Shown: piece after piece, positions 8,157 to 15,857 of the stretch
Layout of the letters: the number at the start of each line of letters is the position of its first letter
How positions within the stretch are numbered: the first letter of the stretch is position 1
Source: Acidimicrobiia bacterium
GTDB lineage: Bacteria; Actinomycetota; Acidimicrobiia; Acidimicrobiales; Ilumatobacteraceae
Reading direction: 5' to 3'
NCBI GenBank assembly: GCA_009926705.1
Contig: RFOJ01000001.1
Coordinates: 1-27,058, forward strand
Length of the DNA: 27,058 nt
Made by a program: the position numbers and the translations under genes
Notes under the pieces: model-generated
The model's input: the letters and a program-made list of their open reading frames with translations, nothing else
Told to the model about the DNA's origin: nothing
The model's database searches: none

Positions 8157-9119
8157 CTAGAGCGGGCTGCCGTCGGCGCGGGTGTTGGCCCCGCGCTGGG
8201 TGGTGAGCCGGCGATACACCTCGGGTCGTCGGTAGTAATCCAGATCGAACAGGGTGTTCTGGTAGTTCTTGCACCACTCGAGGTCGCATTCAGCGACCAC
8301 AACTTCGTCGCCCGCACTCACCGTCTTAGCGAGGATTTCCCCAGACGGGGCGATGATCTGCGATTCAGCAAGCGAGTCAACGCCTTCTTCGACACCACCC
8401 TTGGCGACACCGACGACGAACGTGCCGTTCTGATACGCGCCCGACTGCATGACGAGCGAATTGTGGAATCCGGCGTGGCGATCCTGGCTCGGGTCGGGGA
8501 TGTAGTTGAGCGGCGTGTTGTAGCCGCAGAGAATGAGTTCGACGCCTTGCAAGCCCATCTCGCGGTACGTCTCAGGCCATCGGCGATCGTTGCAGATCAT
8601 CATGCCGATGCGACCGCCGAACGCGTTCCACACACCGAATCCCTCATCGCTTGGTTCGAAGTAGTAGCGCTCAGCATGTTGGAAAGGGCGATTGGGTTCG
8701 TTTGACGCGTGACCCGGAATGTGCACCTTGCGGTACTTGGCGACGATGGCGCCGTCGCGCTCGACCAGCACTTGCGTGTTAAAGCGGTGTCCGTCAGCAG
8801 TGAGCTCGGCGTATCCGAGACTGAAGCCCACCTTGCGCTGCTTGGCTGCATCGAACAGCGGCTGGGTGGCAGGGGACGGCATTGAGGTTTCGTAGTAGTG
8901 GTCGGCGGTCGCGATGTCGTCGACGAACCACCGCGGGAAGAACGTCGTCAATGCAAGTTCCGGAAACACGACGAGCTGGGCACTTTGGTCGGCTGCTCGA
9001 TGCAACAGTGCGACGAGACGAGCGACCGCCGATTCTCGGCTGTCGGTTCGTTGGATCGGCCCCATCTGTGCAGCAGCGACGCGCACGACTCGAGGCGTTC
9101 CGCGCAATGCGCCTTTCAT
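8157..9119 (-). CDS. N-carbamoyl-D-amino-acid amidohydrolase (nitrilase superfamily)
   Basis: Cytoplasmic C-N hydrolase of 320 residues that removes a carbamoyl group from an N-carbamoyl amino acid, giving the amino acid, CO2 and ammonia. The Glu-Lys-Cys triad is Glu54 (VFPELALTTFFPRW), Lys131 (KYRKVHIPGH) and Cys176 (ICNDRRWPETYR). These blocks, together with PFQHAERYYFEP and GYNTP, closely resemble Agrobacterium D-carbamoylase, and the length is near its roughly 304 residues. The ATG has GAGG a few bases upstream. It follows the M20 amidohydrolase gene by 40 bases. Beta-ureidopropionase or N-carbamoylputrescine amidase are weaker alternatives, because the FFPRW and NDRRWPE blocks fit D-carbamoylase best. 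Confidence 0.87.
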   Translation of the reverse strand: MKGALRGTPRVVRVAAAQMGPIQRTDSRESAVARLVALLHRAADQSAQLVVFPELALTTFFPRWFVDDIATADHYYETSMPSPATQPLFDAAKQRKVGFSLGYAELTADGHRFNTQVLVERDGAIVAKYRKVHIPGHASNEPNRPFQHAERYYFEPSDEGFGVWNAFGGRIGMMICNDRRWPETYREMGLQGVELILCGYNTPLNYIPDPSQDRHAGFHNSLVMQSGAYQNGTFVVGVAKGGVEEGVDSLAESQIIAPSGEILAKTVSAGDEVVVAECDLEWCKNYQNTLFDLDYYRRPEVYRRLTTQRGANTRADGSPL

Positions 9120-9146
9120 GACGCCTCACCACAAGGAAGTGCGAAG

Positions 9147-9158
9147 GTTGTCGACAAC
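9147..9158. other. Perfect 12-bp palindrome between the two carbamoylase genes
   Basis: GTTGTCGACAAC lies in the 40-base gap between the M20 and nitrilase-family genes. It is perfectly self-complementary and could be a small operator or a chance SalI-type palindrome. No second copy was noticed. Confidence 0.25.
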
Positions 9159-9159
9159 A

Positions 9160-10407
9160 TCACGAGAACGACATTTCTGCAAGCTCTCGCATCGTGTCAA
9201 GTAGCACGTCTGCGCCAGCGACGAGATCTGCTTCATCAGTGTGTTCGGCCACGTTGTGGCTGAGACCCTTGTGACTCGGTACGAAGATCATCGCCGTCGG
9301 GCACATGCGGGCGATCATCTGAGCATCGTGACCCGCACCGGAGGGCATTCGCTGCACGGTGTTGCCTCGTGCTGCTGCGAGACGCTCAACCATCGAAACA
9401 ACACGTTCGTCGAACACGACGGGCTCGAAGCGGGCGAGGCTACGACGCGTGATAGCGACATTCTCGCGCTCGGCAAGTTCGCTGCAGAAGGCGTCGATCT
9501 CGGCCTCCGCTCGCTGCAAGACGAGCTCGTCGGTGTTCCGCACGTCGAGCGTGAGCACCGCCCGGCTCGGCACGACGTTGGTGAGATTCGGATGCAAGTC
9601 GACCTTTCCGACGGTGCAGACCTGATGCCCGCCGAAACGTCCGGCGAGTTCGCGTACGAAGACGGTGAGAGCAGCCGCGGCGTACGCCGGATCGCGCCGC
9701 AGGTGCATCGGGGTGGTGCCGGCGTGGTTGCTCTGGCCTTGGATAGTGACTTCTTGCCATGAGATGCCCTGAACGCCGGTGACGGCACCGATTCGCACGC
9801 CGTTGACTTCGAGGAGCGGACCCTGTTCGATGTGCAACTCGACGAACGCGTGGGGTGCAGCACCAGGGCAGGGCATTGCCCCCAGGTATCCAATTCGTTC
9901 GAGCTCGTCCCCGAGACGTGCACCGTCGATCGCGATGACGTCATGAGCTTCTTCGACCGACATGCCACCCGCGTACACCAGAGAGCCGAGCATGTCGGGA
10001 GCGAATCGTGCGCCTTCTTCGTCGGTGAAGACGCCGACTGCGAGCGGGCGCGAGGGCTCAATCCCGGCATCTTGCATCGTCTCGATGACTTCGAGGCCAG
10101 CCAACACGCCGTAGTTGCCGTCGTACTTGCCTCCGGTGCGAACCGTGTCGATGTGCGATCCGGTCATGACTGGCGCACCGCTGCCGACATTCCAGGTGCC
10201 GATCATGTTGCCGACGGCATCGACGGTGACGACGAGCCCGAGGTCGACCATCCACGAACGAACGAGGTCGCGACCATCTCGGTCAGCGTCGGTGAGTGCC
10301 AGTCGGTTGCATCCACCACCGTCGATGGCACCGACCTCGGCCAGCGCCATGATGCGCTGCATCAGTCGCACACCGTTGACGGAGAGCGCTTGGGTCGTCG
10401 AGCGCAC
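9160..10407 (-). CDS. M20-family Zn-dependent hydrolase: N-carbamoyl-L-amino-acid hydrolase / allantoate amidohydrolase type
   Basis: Binuclear-metal amidohydrolase of 415 residues. Expected ligands are His85 (TGSHIDTV), Asp96 (KYDGNYG), Glu130/Glu131 (TDEEGARF), His192 (ELHIEQGPLLE) and His384 (GLSHNVAEHT). The lid/dimerisation domain contains the NHAGTTPM motif. Family substrates are N-carbamoyl-L-amino acids, beta-ureidopropionate, ureidoglycolate and allantoate; sequence alone does not choose. The start is GTG 10407, supported by TAGAAT at 10419-10414 exactly six bases upstream, which makes a leaderless transcript likely. It is the first gene of the catabolic operon and diverges from the aminotransferase gene across only 34 bases. 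An allantoate role would fit purine breakdown, but no uricase or allantoinase is present in the window. Confidence 0.88.
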   Translation of the reverse strand: MRSTTQALSVNGVRLMQRIMALAEVGAIDGGGCNRLALTDADRDGRDLVRSWMVDLGLVVTVDAVGNMIGTWNVGSGAPVMTGSHIDTVRTGGKYDGNYGVLAGLEVIETMQDAGIEPSRPLAVGVFTDEEGARFAPDMLGSLVYAGGMSVEEAHDVIAIDGARLGDELERIGYLGAMPCPGAAPHAFVELHIEQGPLLEVNGVRIGAVTGVQGISWQEVTIQGQSNHAGTTPMHLRRDPAYAAAALTVFVRELAGRFGGHQVCTVGKVDLHPNLTNVVPSRAVLTLDVRNTDELVLQRAEAEIDAFCSELAERENVAITRRSLARFEPVVFDERVVSMVERLAAARGNTVQRMPSGAGHDAQMIARMCPTAMIFVPSHKGLSHNVAEHTDEADLVAGADVLLDTMRELAEMSFS

Positions 10408-10413
10408 GGAGAC

Positions 10414-10419
10414 ATTCTA
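10414..10419 (-). promoter_or_regulatory. -10 element of the catabolic operon (leaderless)
   Basis: Minus-strand TAGAAT followed by exactly six bases and then the GTG of the M20 hydrolase. It matches the TANNNT-N6-start pattern repeated elsewhere in this window, so transcription probably begins at or next to the start codon. No good -35 hexamer is seen. Confidence 0.65.
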
Positions 10420-10429
10420 CGAATGGCAG

Positions 10430-10435
10430 TATTGA
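10430..10435 (+). promoter_or_regulatory. Weak -10-like element of the aminotransferase gene
   Basis: TATTGA lies six bases before ATG 10442. The position fits the leaderless pattern of this window but the last base is A rather than T, so the call is weaker than the others. It sits back to back with the M20 promoter in a 34-bp divergent spacer. Confidence 0.35.
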
Positions 10436-10441
10436 ACCTTG

Positions 10442-11791
10442 ATGCGTCACGTTGACCGAGCTCGATTGGCCGAGCTGATGAAGAGCGAGACGCAACGCTT
10501 CGTCGACACCCACCCGAAATCTGCAGCGCATGCGCAGACTGCCGGCGCGCTCGTCGGTGGCGTACCGATGCCGTGGATGCGCCGTTGGCCCGGACCGTTC
10601 CCACTCGTTCTCGAGCAAGCCAGCGGGGCACGGTTCACCGATATCGACGGTCACGAATACGTCGACCTCTGCCTCGGCGATACGGGCGCAATGACGGGTC
10701 ACGCACACCGCGAGGTCGGCGAAGCGGTGAGTCGCCAGCTCTCACGCGGTGCGACCGTGATGCTTCCGACGCAGGATGCCGTGTGGGTCGCCAACGAGAT
10801 GCAGCGGCGCTTCAGTCTTCCAAAGTGGCAGTTTGCGCTGAGCGCCACGGATGCGAATCGTTTCGTGTTGCGATTCGCGCGCGCCATCACTGGCAAGCCA
10901 AAGGTGCTCGTGCACGACTGGTGCTACCACGGCACCGTCGACGAGACCCTCGTCGTTGCCCTCGGTGACCGGACGATTAGTCGCAGCGGCGCAATCGGTC
11001 CGCAGGTGAACCCAGCGTTGACCACCCGCGTGGTGCAGTTCAACGACGTTGAGGGCATCGAGCACGCGCTTGCACACGGTGACGTCGCCTGCATGCTCAT
11101 CGAACCTGCACTCACGAACATTGGCATTGTGCTTCCTGAGCCCGGCTACCTGGCGGCCGTTCGCGAAATCACCCGCAAGCATGGCGTGTTGCTCATTATC
11201 GACGAGACGCACACGATCTGCGCCGGCCCGGGCGGATGTACGAAGGAGTGGGGTTTGGAACCCGACATGTTCGTCATTGGCAAGACCATCGGCGGGGGAA
11301 TCCCCGTCGGGGCCTACGGCATGTCGGCCGAAGTCGGAGAAAAGGTCGAGCAACTGCAATTGAGCGATGGCATCGATGTGTCAGGAGTTGGCGGCACACT
11401 GGCCGGTAACGCACTCTCGATGGCGGCTGTGCGAGCGACACTCACTCACGCACTGCTGCCCGAACAGTTCGTGCGTACCAAGGCTCTCGCAACAGCGTGG
11501 ACCGCCGGCGTGAAAGACGCGTACGAGCGACGCGACTTGGCATGGAGCGTCCAACAACTCGGGTCGCGAGCCGAGTACTGGTTCTGCCCACCGCCGCGCA
11601 CCGGTGCCGACGCAGCCGCTGCCGTCGACCACGACCTTGACGCATTCATGCACTTGTGGGCGATCAACCGCGGCGTGCTGCTCACACCGTTTCACAACAT
11701 GGCGCTCTTCTCGCCGTTCCACGATCAGTCCGACGTCGACCGTCACACTGAGCAGTTCGATGCCGCCCTCACGGCGCTCGTCGGCGCCTGA
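10442..11791 (+). CDS. Class III PLP-dependent aminotransferase (beta-transaminase / HemL-like)
   Basis: Fold-type I PLP enzyme of 449 residues that transfers an amino group from an amine or beta-amino acid to a keto acid. The likely Schiff-base lysine is Lys281 in MFVIGKTIGGGIPVG and the pyridine-N aspartate is Asp254 in LIIDETHT. SATDANRFVLRFARA replaces the common SGTEAN block. N-terminal DGHEYVDLCLGDTGAMTGH fits the glutamate-1-semialdehyde-aminomutase-like and beta-phenylalanine-aminotransferase group. True HemL is less likely away from heme genes. ATG 10442 is preferred over the TTG one codon earlier. The exporter gene follows three bases after the stop. The substrate is unknown; a beta-amino acid released by the divergent carbamoylases would fit but is inference. 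Confidence 0.85.
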   Translation: MRHVDRARLAELMKSETQRFVDTHPKSAAHAQTAGALVGGVPMPWMRRWPGPFPLVLEQASGARFTDIDGHEYVDLCLGDTGAMTGHAHREVGEAVSRQLSRGATVMLPTQDAVWVANEMQRRFSLPKWQFALSATDANRFVLRFARAITGKPKVLVHDWCYHGTVDETLVVALGDRTISRSGAIGPQVNPALTTRVVQFNDVEGIEHALAHGDVACMLIEPALTNIGIVLPEPGYLAAVREITRKHGVLLIIDETHTICAGPGGCTKEWGLEPDMFVIGKTIGGGIPVGAYGMSAEVGEKVEQLQLSDGIDVSGVGGTLAGNALSMAAVRATLTHALLPEQFVRTKALATAWTAGVKDAYERRDLAWSVQQLGSRAEYWFCPPPRTGADAAAAVDHDLDAFMHLWAINRGVLLTPFHNMALFSPFHDQSDVDRHTEQFDAALTALVGA

Positions 11792-11794
11792 GCG

Positions 11795-12526
11795 ATGACC
11801 ACACCCCAGATCATTTGGTGCCTGTCTGTCTTCGCGGCGGCCGCATTCGTGCAGTCGATCGGCGGATTCGGATTCTCGCTGTTCGCCGTGCCGCTGATGG
11901 CACTGTCGATTCCTCTGCCTGAGGCCGTAGTTGCTGGGAGCATCGCCGCATTCGCCAACGTCGTGGTCTTGTCGGCTCGTTCATTGCGCGACGTGGAGTG
12001 GACGGTTGCGCGACGATTCAACCTTCCCGCGCTGGTTGGCATGCCGCTCGGCCTGCTCGTGCTCGTGAGAGTCGATGAATCGGTGTTGAAGGTAGCTCTC
12101 GGTGCGGTCATCATCGTGCTCATCGTGGTGCTGATACGAACGACATCAGCAACACGACCGCGGCCTGTCGTTGAAGTGGTCGCAGGGCTCGCGTCCGGCG
12201 TGCTCGCGACGTCGACTTCCACCAACGGACCACCACTGGTGTTCGCAGCCCAACTGCGCGGCTTGCCGCCAGAAACATTCCGCGCGACGCTCAGTTTCAG
12301 CTTTGCCCTACAAGGGGCGATCAGTCTCGTTGCATTCTTTGCTGCGGGTGAAGCGACACAAGGAGCAGTGTTGCTCGCTCTTGGAGGACTGCCGCTCATT
12401 GCAGCCGGACAGTGGCTCGGCATTCGCACGCGTCCTCGCGTGCACGGCAAGCGCTTCGACCGCATGGTGTACGGACTGCTCGCGCTCAGCGCGGTGTCGG
12501 TGTCGTGGTCGGGGTTCTTCGGCTAG
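11795..12526 (+). CDS. TauE/SafE (TSUP) family membrane transporter
   Basis: Integral membrane protein of 243 residues with about seven to eight hydrophobic segments and the two half-repeats typical of the family, each beginning near a conserved Gly/Pro-rich turn: VQSIGGFGFSLFAVPLM near residue 19 and ATSTSTNGPPLVFAAQL near residue 140. Family members export sulfite, sulfoacetate and other small organic anions, or import sulfur compounds. It starts three bases after the aminotransferase stop, so the two are almost certainly co-transcribed and may handle one substrate. It converges on the metallo-beta-lactamase gene across a 28-base gap with no obvious terminator. Confidence 0.85.
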   Translation: MTTPQIIWCLSVFAAAAFVQSIGGFGFSLFAVPLMALSIPLPEAVVAGSIAAFANVVVLSARSLRDVEWTVARRFNLPALVGMPLGLLVLVRVDESVLKVALGAVIIVLIVVLIRTTSATRPRPVVEVVAGLASGVLATSTSTNGPPLVFAAQLRGLPPETFRATLSFSFALQGAISLVAFFAAGEATQGAVLLALGGLPLIAAGQWLGIRTRPRVHGKRFDRMVYGLLALSAVSVSWSGFFG

Positions 12527-12554
12527 TCAGGTCTTCTGGCCACCAGTAGTGCGA

Positions 12555-13274
12555 CTACCGCGCAAACCAGCCAAGCCACGCTTCTTTTGACTTCGGCTTG
12601 AACACGGCGTTGCTCGAGCGCACACGCTGCATCGGCGCAAACGGTTCGTGTGAGTACATGTGACCGGGGAAGATGACCGTCTCATCGGGGAGCGATGCCA
12701 GGCGCTGCAAGCTGTCGTACATGTCTTCGGGGTCACTGCCGGGCAGGTCCGTTCGGCCGCAGCCGTCCAAGAACAAGGTGTCACCTGAGACCAATCTTCC
12801 GTCAACGAGAAAACACTGGCTGCCGGGGGTGTGCCCTGGCGTGTGCACGAGCGTGATCGCGATGTCTCCGACCGTGACGATGTCGCCAGGTTCATGAGCG
12901 GCAATCTGCTGCTTTTCGACTCCGGTGACCTTGGAGATCCACTCCACTTCGGCTCGCTGCGCATGGATGGGTACCGATGCCCGTTCGAGGAGACGTTCGA
13001 TTCCCTCAATGCGCATGCCCATCATTGAGCCGCCGACGTGATCAGGGTGATAGTGCGTCGCAAGCACGCCCGTCAATCGCATGCCGTCGGCTTCAATGGT
13101 GTCGATGAGCGAGTCCACGTCGTATGCCGGGTCGACGAGCACACAGTCGCCGGTCTGCCGGTCACCGATCGCATAGACGAAGTTCACCATCTGCTGCGCC
13201 ATCTGGTCGTCTCGAGCAAAGTCTCGGCCAGACAGCAACTGGCGGAAGTAAAAGCGGTCGACTGTCACTGGCAC
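12555..13274 (-). CDS. Metallo-beta-lactamase-fold hydrolase (glyoxalase II-like)
   Basis: MBL-fold protein of 239 residues with a complete metal set: His74, His76, Asp78 and His79 (THYHPDH), His148 (HTPGHTPGS), Asp165 (VSGDTLF) and His205 (IFPGHMYS). GRTDLPGSDPEDMYDSL resembles GloB-like and persulfide-dioxygenase-like members. It lacks the full C-terminal domain of classical glyoxalase II. Thioester hydrolysis is the likeliest chemistry; persulfide oxidation cannot be excluded. GTG 13274 gives the longest frame. GTG 13268, two codons in, lies seven bases after TAGGTT and may be the real leaderless start. Confidence 0.82.
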   Translation of the reverse strand: MPVTVDRFYFRQLLSGRDFARDDQMAQQMVNFVYAIGDRQTGDCVLVDPAYDVDSLIDTIEADGMRLTGVLATHYHPDHVGGSMMGMRIEGIERLLERASVPIHAQRAEVEWISKVTGVEKQQIAAHEPGDIVTVGDIAITLVHTPGHTPGSQCFLVDGRLVSGDTLFLDGCGRTDLPGSDPEDMYDSLQRLASLPDETVIFPGHMYSHEPFAPMQRVRSSNAVFKPKSKEAWLGWFAR

Positions 13275-13275
13275 G

Positions 13276-13281
13276 AACCTA
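13276..13281 (-). promoter_or_regulatory. -10-like element of the MBL hydrolase gene
   Basis: Minus-strand TAGGTT, seven bases before GTG 13268. It shares its TA with the plus-strand -10 of the next gene, so the two promoters physically overlap and probably exclude each other. Confidence 0.4.
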
Positions 13282-13285
13282 CCCT
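13280..13285 (+). promoter_or_regulatory. -10 element of the Gfo/Idh/MocA gene (leaderless)
   Basis: TACCCT followed by exactly six bases and ATG 13292, the same geometry as the other leaderless starts here. The whole gap between the divergent start codons is 17 bases. Confidence 0.6.
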
Positions 13286-13291
13286 TGAATC

Positions 13292-14410
13292 ATGTCCGAT
13301 GACTTGATGCAACTGCGATACGCCATCGTTGGCGCAGGCATGATGGGCGTCGAACACATCCACGCGCTGAAGAGTCTCCCAGCCACCGAGGTCGTGGCGC
13401 TGTGCGACCCGCATGCGCCGAGCATCGACGCAGCGGTCGCTGCCCTCGGCTCGACCGGTCGTGCACCGACGGCACCGCAGGTGTACGACAGCGTTGACTT
13501 GTTGGTGGCAGCAGGGGGTTTCGACGTCGCAGTGGTGGCGACGCCGAACTATACGCACCGTGATGTTGTGGCACCGCTCTTGCAGCACGGTGCCCACCTG
13601 TTGATTGAAAAGCCGCTGTGCATCACCACTCAGCAGTGTCGCGAGCTCATCACGCTGGAAGAAACAACGGCCCGGGACGGACGCGTGGTGTGGACTGGTC
13701 TCGAGTACCGGTACATGGCACCGACGATGCGTCTGCTCGAGCATGCCCGAAGTGGAGTGCTGGGCAATCTGCGCATGCTCGCGATACGCGAACACCGGTT
13801 TCCGTTCTTGGTGAAGGTGGGCGACTGGAACCGTTTCTCACGCAACACCGGAGGCACCCTGGTGGAGAAGTGCTGCCATTTCTTCGACCTGATGCGTCTC
13901 GTGCTCGCCGACGAGCCGGTGCGCGTATTTGCATCGGGCGCGCAAGATGTGAACCATCTTGATGAGCGTTACGACGGCGAACAGCCCGACATTCTTGACA
14001 ATGCCTTCGTCATCGTCGACTTCAAAAGGGGTGCGAGAGCGTCGCTCGATTTGTGCATGTTTGCCGAGGCGACGCGTAACGAACAAGAGATTTCGCTCGT
14101 TGGCGACCTCGGCAAAGCTGAGGCGTTGGTAACCGAGAGCGTCGTTCGTCTCGGCTTACGCAAAGACGGTTGGTTCCAGACTCGTGAAGAAGCCGTGACG
14201 GCATCCGATGTGCCCGAAGCAGTACAGCGGCACGGCTCGCACCACGGGTCATCGTGGCGTGAGCACGTTGCGATGCAGCGCGCGATCCGTGACGGCACTC
14301 CCGCAGCCGTCACCTTGCACGACGGCTTCATGTCCGTGGCGATGGGCGAGGCCGCGCACCGAAGCATTGATCTTGGGCGCCAAGTGGCGCTGAGCGAAGT
14401 GCTCGGCTAG
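13292..14410 (+). CDS. Gfo/Idh/MocA-family NAD(P)-dependent oxidoreductase
   Basis: Two-domain dehydrogenase of 372 residues. The Rossmann fold begins with YAIVGAGMMGVEH (Gly14, Gly16, Gly19) and ends with the signature LLIEKPLC (Glu106-Lys107-Pro108). The C-terminal alpha/beta domain carries NTGGTLVEKCCHFFDLM, in which Lys193 and His196 occupy the catalytic region. Members oxidise or reduce a hydroxyl of sugars, inositols or related polyols with NAD(P). ATG 13292 is supported by TACCCT six bases upstream. It ends four bases from the convergent FAD oxidoreductase. The substrate is not predictable. Confidence 0.87.
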   Translation: MSDDLMQLRYAIVGAGMMGVEHIHALKSLPATEVVALCDPHAPSIDAAVAALGSTGRAPTAPQVYDSVDLLVAAGGFDVAVVATPNYTHRDVVAPLLQHGAHLLIEKPLCITTQQCRELITLEETTARDGRVVWTGLEYRYMAPTMRLLEHARSGVLGNLRMLAIREHRFPFLVKVGDWNRFSRNTGGTLVEKCCHFFDLMRLVLADEPVRVFASGAQDVNHLDERYDGEQPDILDNAFVIVDFKRGARASLDLCMFAEATRNEQEISLVGDLGKAEALVTESVVRLGLRKDGWFQTREEAVTASDVPEAVQRHGSHHGSSWREHVAMQRAIRDGTPAAVTLHDGFMSVAMGEAAHRSIDLGRQVALSEVLG

Positions 14411-14414
14411 CGCG

Positions 14415-15857
14415 TCAGAGGAACTTCTCGAGGAACCTGGTGCGCACTCGTGGGCTGCGGCCAGTGCGGGCTTCGAACTTGTCGATCGAGTCAGAGAAGT
14501 TGATGAGTGCGTTCACGCCGAGAAAGCGCAGCGGTTCGGGCTCCCAATCCTGATTGAGGTGACCGACGAAAGGGAGTCGTCGCAATTGGGAGTCGCGACC
14601 GAGCCATTCATCCACCACGGTTCGGGCGAGAAGGTTGGTGCAGGCGACTCCGTCACCTGTGTAACCACCGATACGGGCGTATTGGGCTGCACGGTCGACG
14701 AAGACGAAAGGGGCCCAGTCGCGCGGCACGCCCAGCGGACCGCCCCAACGATGCGTGATCTTTGCTTCGGCAGCGACCGGAAAGTGCCGGGCAATTGCGT
14801 TCACGATACGCACGTGCGTGTCGTCGTCGATGTCGAAACTCGGTCGCACGCGGGATGCAAAGTGGTACGGCGCGCCTCGACCGCCGATGGCAATTCTGCC
14901 GTCGCGCGTCAGCTGCGCATAGATGATCATCCGACCACCGTCGGTGAAGGTGGCGCGCTTCGACCAGTGAAGCTCGTCGAGCACCGCCTTCGGGAGCGGT
15001 TCCGTAGCGACCATCAGCGAATACAACGGAATCATCGTGCGACGCGTCTGGCGGAGAGCAGGGGAGTAACCCTCCGTCGCCTGCACCACGAGCCTGGCTT
15101 GAATCGTGCCGCTCGACTTCGATGCATTTGACGTGTGCGCATTCGCCGCATGCTTCACCACACCGTCGACCACCTGCACCACTGGCGATTCTTCCCACAG
15201 GCGAACGCCGCGACGCCGCACTGCGCGAGCGAGCCCCACGACGAGTGAATAGGGGTTCACGGTGGCGCAATGCGGCGTATAGATCGCACCGTAGGTGTCG
15301 GCGAGACGAACTTCGTCTCGTACCGCATCAGGCTCGATCCAGCGCAGGTCGCTCTCGCTGATGCCCACCTCCTGCTGTGCTCGCACATCACGCTGCAGTC
15401 GGTTGCGCTGCAGCGGAATCGTCGCGGAGGTCAGGGAACCACCGCGATGCCAGGCGCAATCGATGCCTTCTCGCTGAAGCACTGCTTCGATCTCGTCAAG
15501 CGTCGCAAAACTCTCGCGATAGGCGAGCAAGGCGTTGTCCCGGCCGAATTGCGCGGCGAGGTCGGCCGGCGAGAGGGCGAACATGCCGCTGCACCAACCT
15601 CCGTTGCGTCCGCTCGCTCCGAAACCGACTCGGTTCGATTCGAGGACTGCGATCGAAAGATCCGGTCGAGCCAGAGAGAAGTAGTAAGCGGTCCACAATC
15701 CGCTGAACCCGCCGCCCACGATTGCAACGTCGACTTCAGCCTTCGTCGGGGCGCGCTCGACGGACCACTCCGGTGCTACTGCTTCGTGCCAGACCGGCCG
15801 CAGGGCGGCCGCCGAGATGCGTGACGTGGCGCTCGTTTGCTGCGTCAACGGTTCCAC
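14415..15857 (-). CDS. DAO-family FAD-dependent oxidoreductase (PuuB-like)
   Basis: Flavoprotein oxidase or dehydrogenase of 480 residues. The FAD Rossmann motif is VDVAIVGGGFSGLWTAYY (about residues 42-59), followed by VLESNRVGFGASGRNGGW, whose SGRNGG block is typical of gamma-glutamylputrescine oxidase-like and other amine-oxidising members. A substrate domain lies in the middle and a C-terminal GGYTGDGVACTNLLAR returns to the flavin. The probable reaction is oxidative deamination of an amine or secondary amino acid. The GTG start overlaps the end of the esterase gene by 13 bases, so the two form one unit. An ester-linked or amide-linked amine substrate is possible but speculative. Confidence 0.85.
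   Translation of the reverse strand: MEPLTQQTSATSRISAAALRPVWHEAVAPEWSVERAPTKAEVDVAIVGGGFSGLWTAYYFSLARPDLSIAVLESNRVGFGASGRNGGWCSGMFALSPADLAAQFGRDNALLAYRESFATLDEIEAVLQREGIDCAWHRGGSLTSATIPLQRNRLQRDVRAQQEVGISESDLRWIEPDAVRDEVRLADTYGAIYTPHCATVNPYSLVVGLARAVRRRGVRLWEESPVVQVVDGVVKHAANAHTSNASKSSGTIQARLVVQATEGYSPALRQTRRTMIPLYSLMVATEPLPKAVLDELHWSKRATFTDGGRMIIYAQLTRDGRIAIGGRGAPYHFASRVRPSFDIDDDTHVRIVNAIARHFPVAAEAKITHRWGGPLGVPRDWAPFVFVDRAAQYARIGGYTGDGVACTNLLARTVVDEWLGRDSQLRRLPFVGHLNQDWEPEPLRFLGVNALINFSDSIDKFEARTGRSPRVRTRFLEKFL

Noticed and set aside
10442..11791. Glutamate-1-semialdehyde aminomutase (HemL) of heme synthesis
   Set aside because: The SGTEAN-type block and other signatures diverge, and the neighbours are catabolic rather than tetrapyrrole genes. 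The beta-transaminase-like group fits better.
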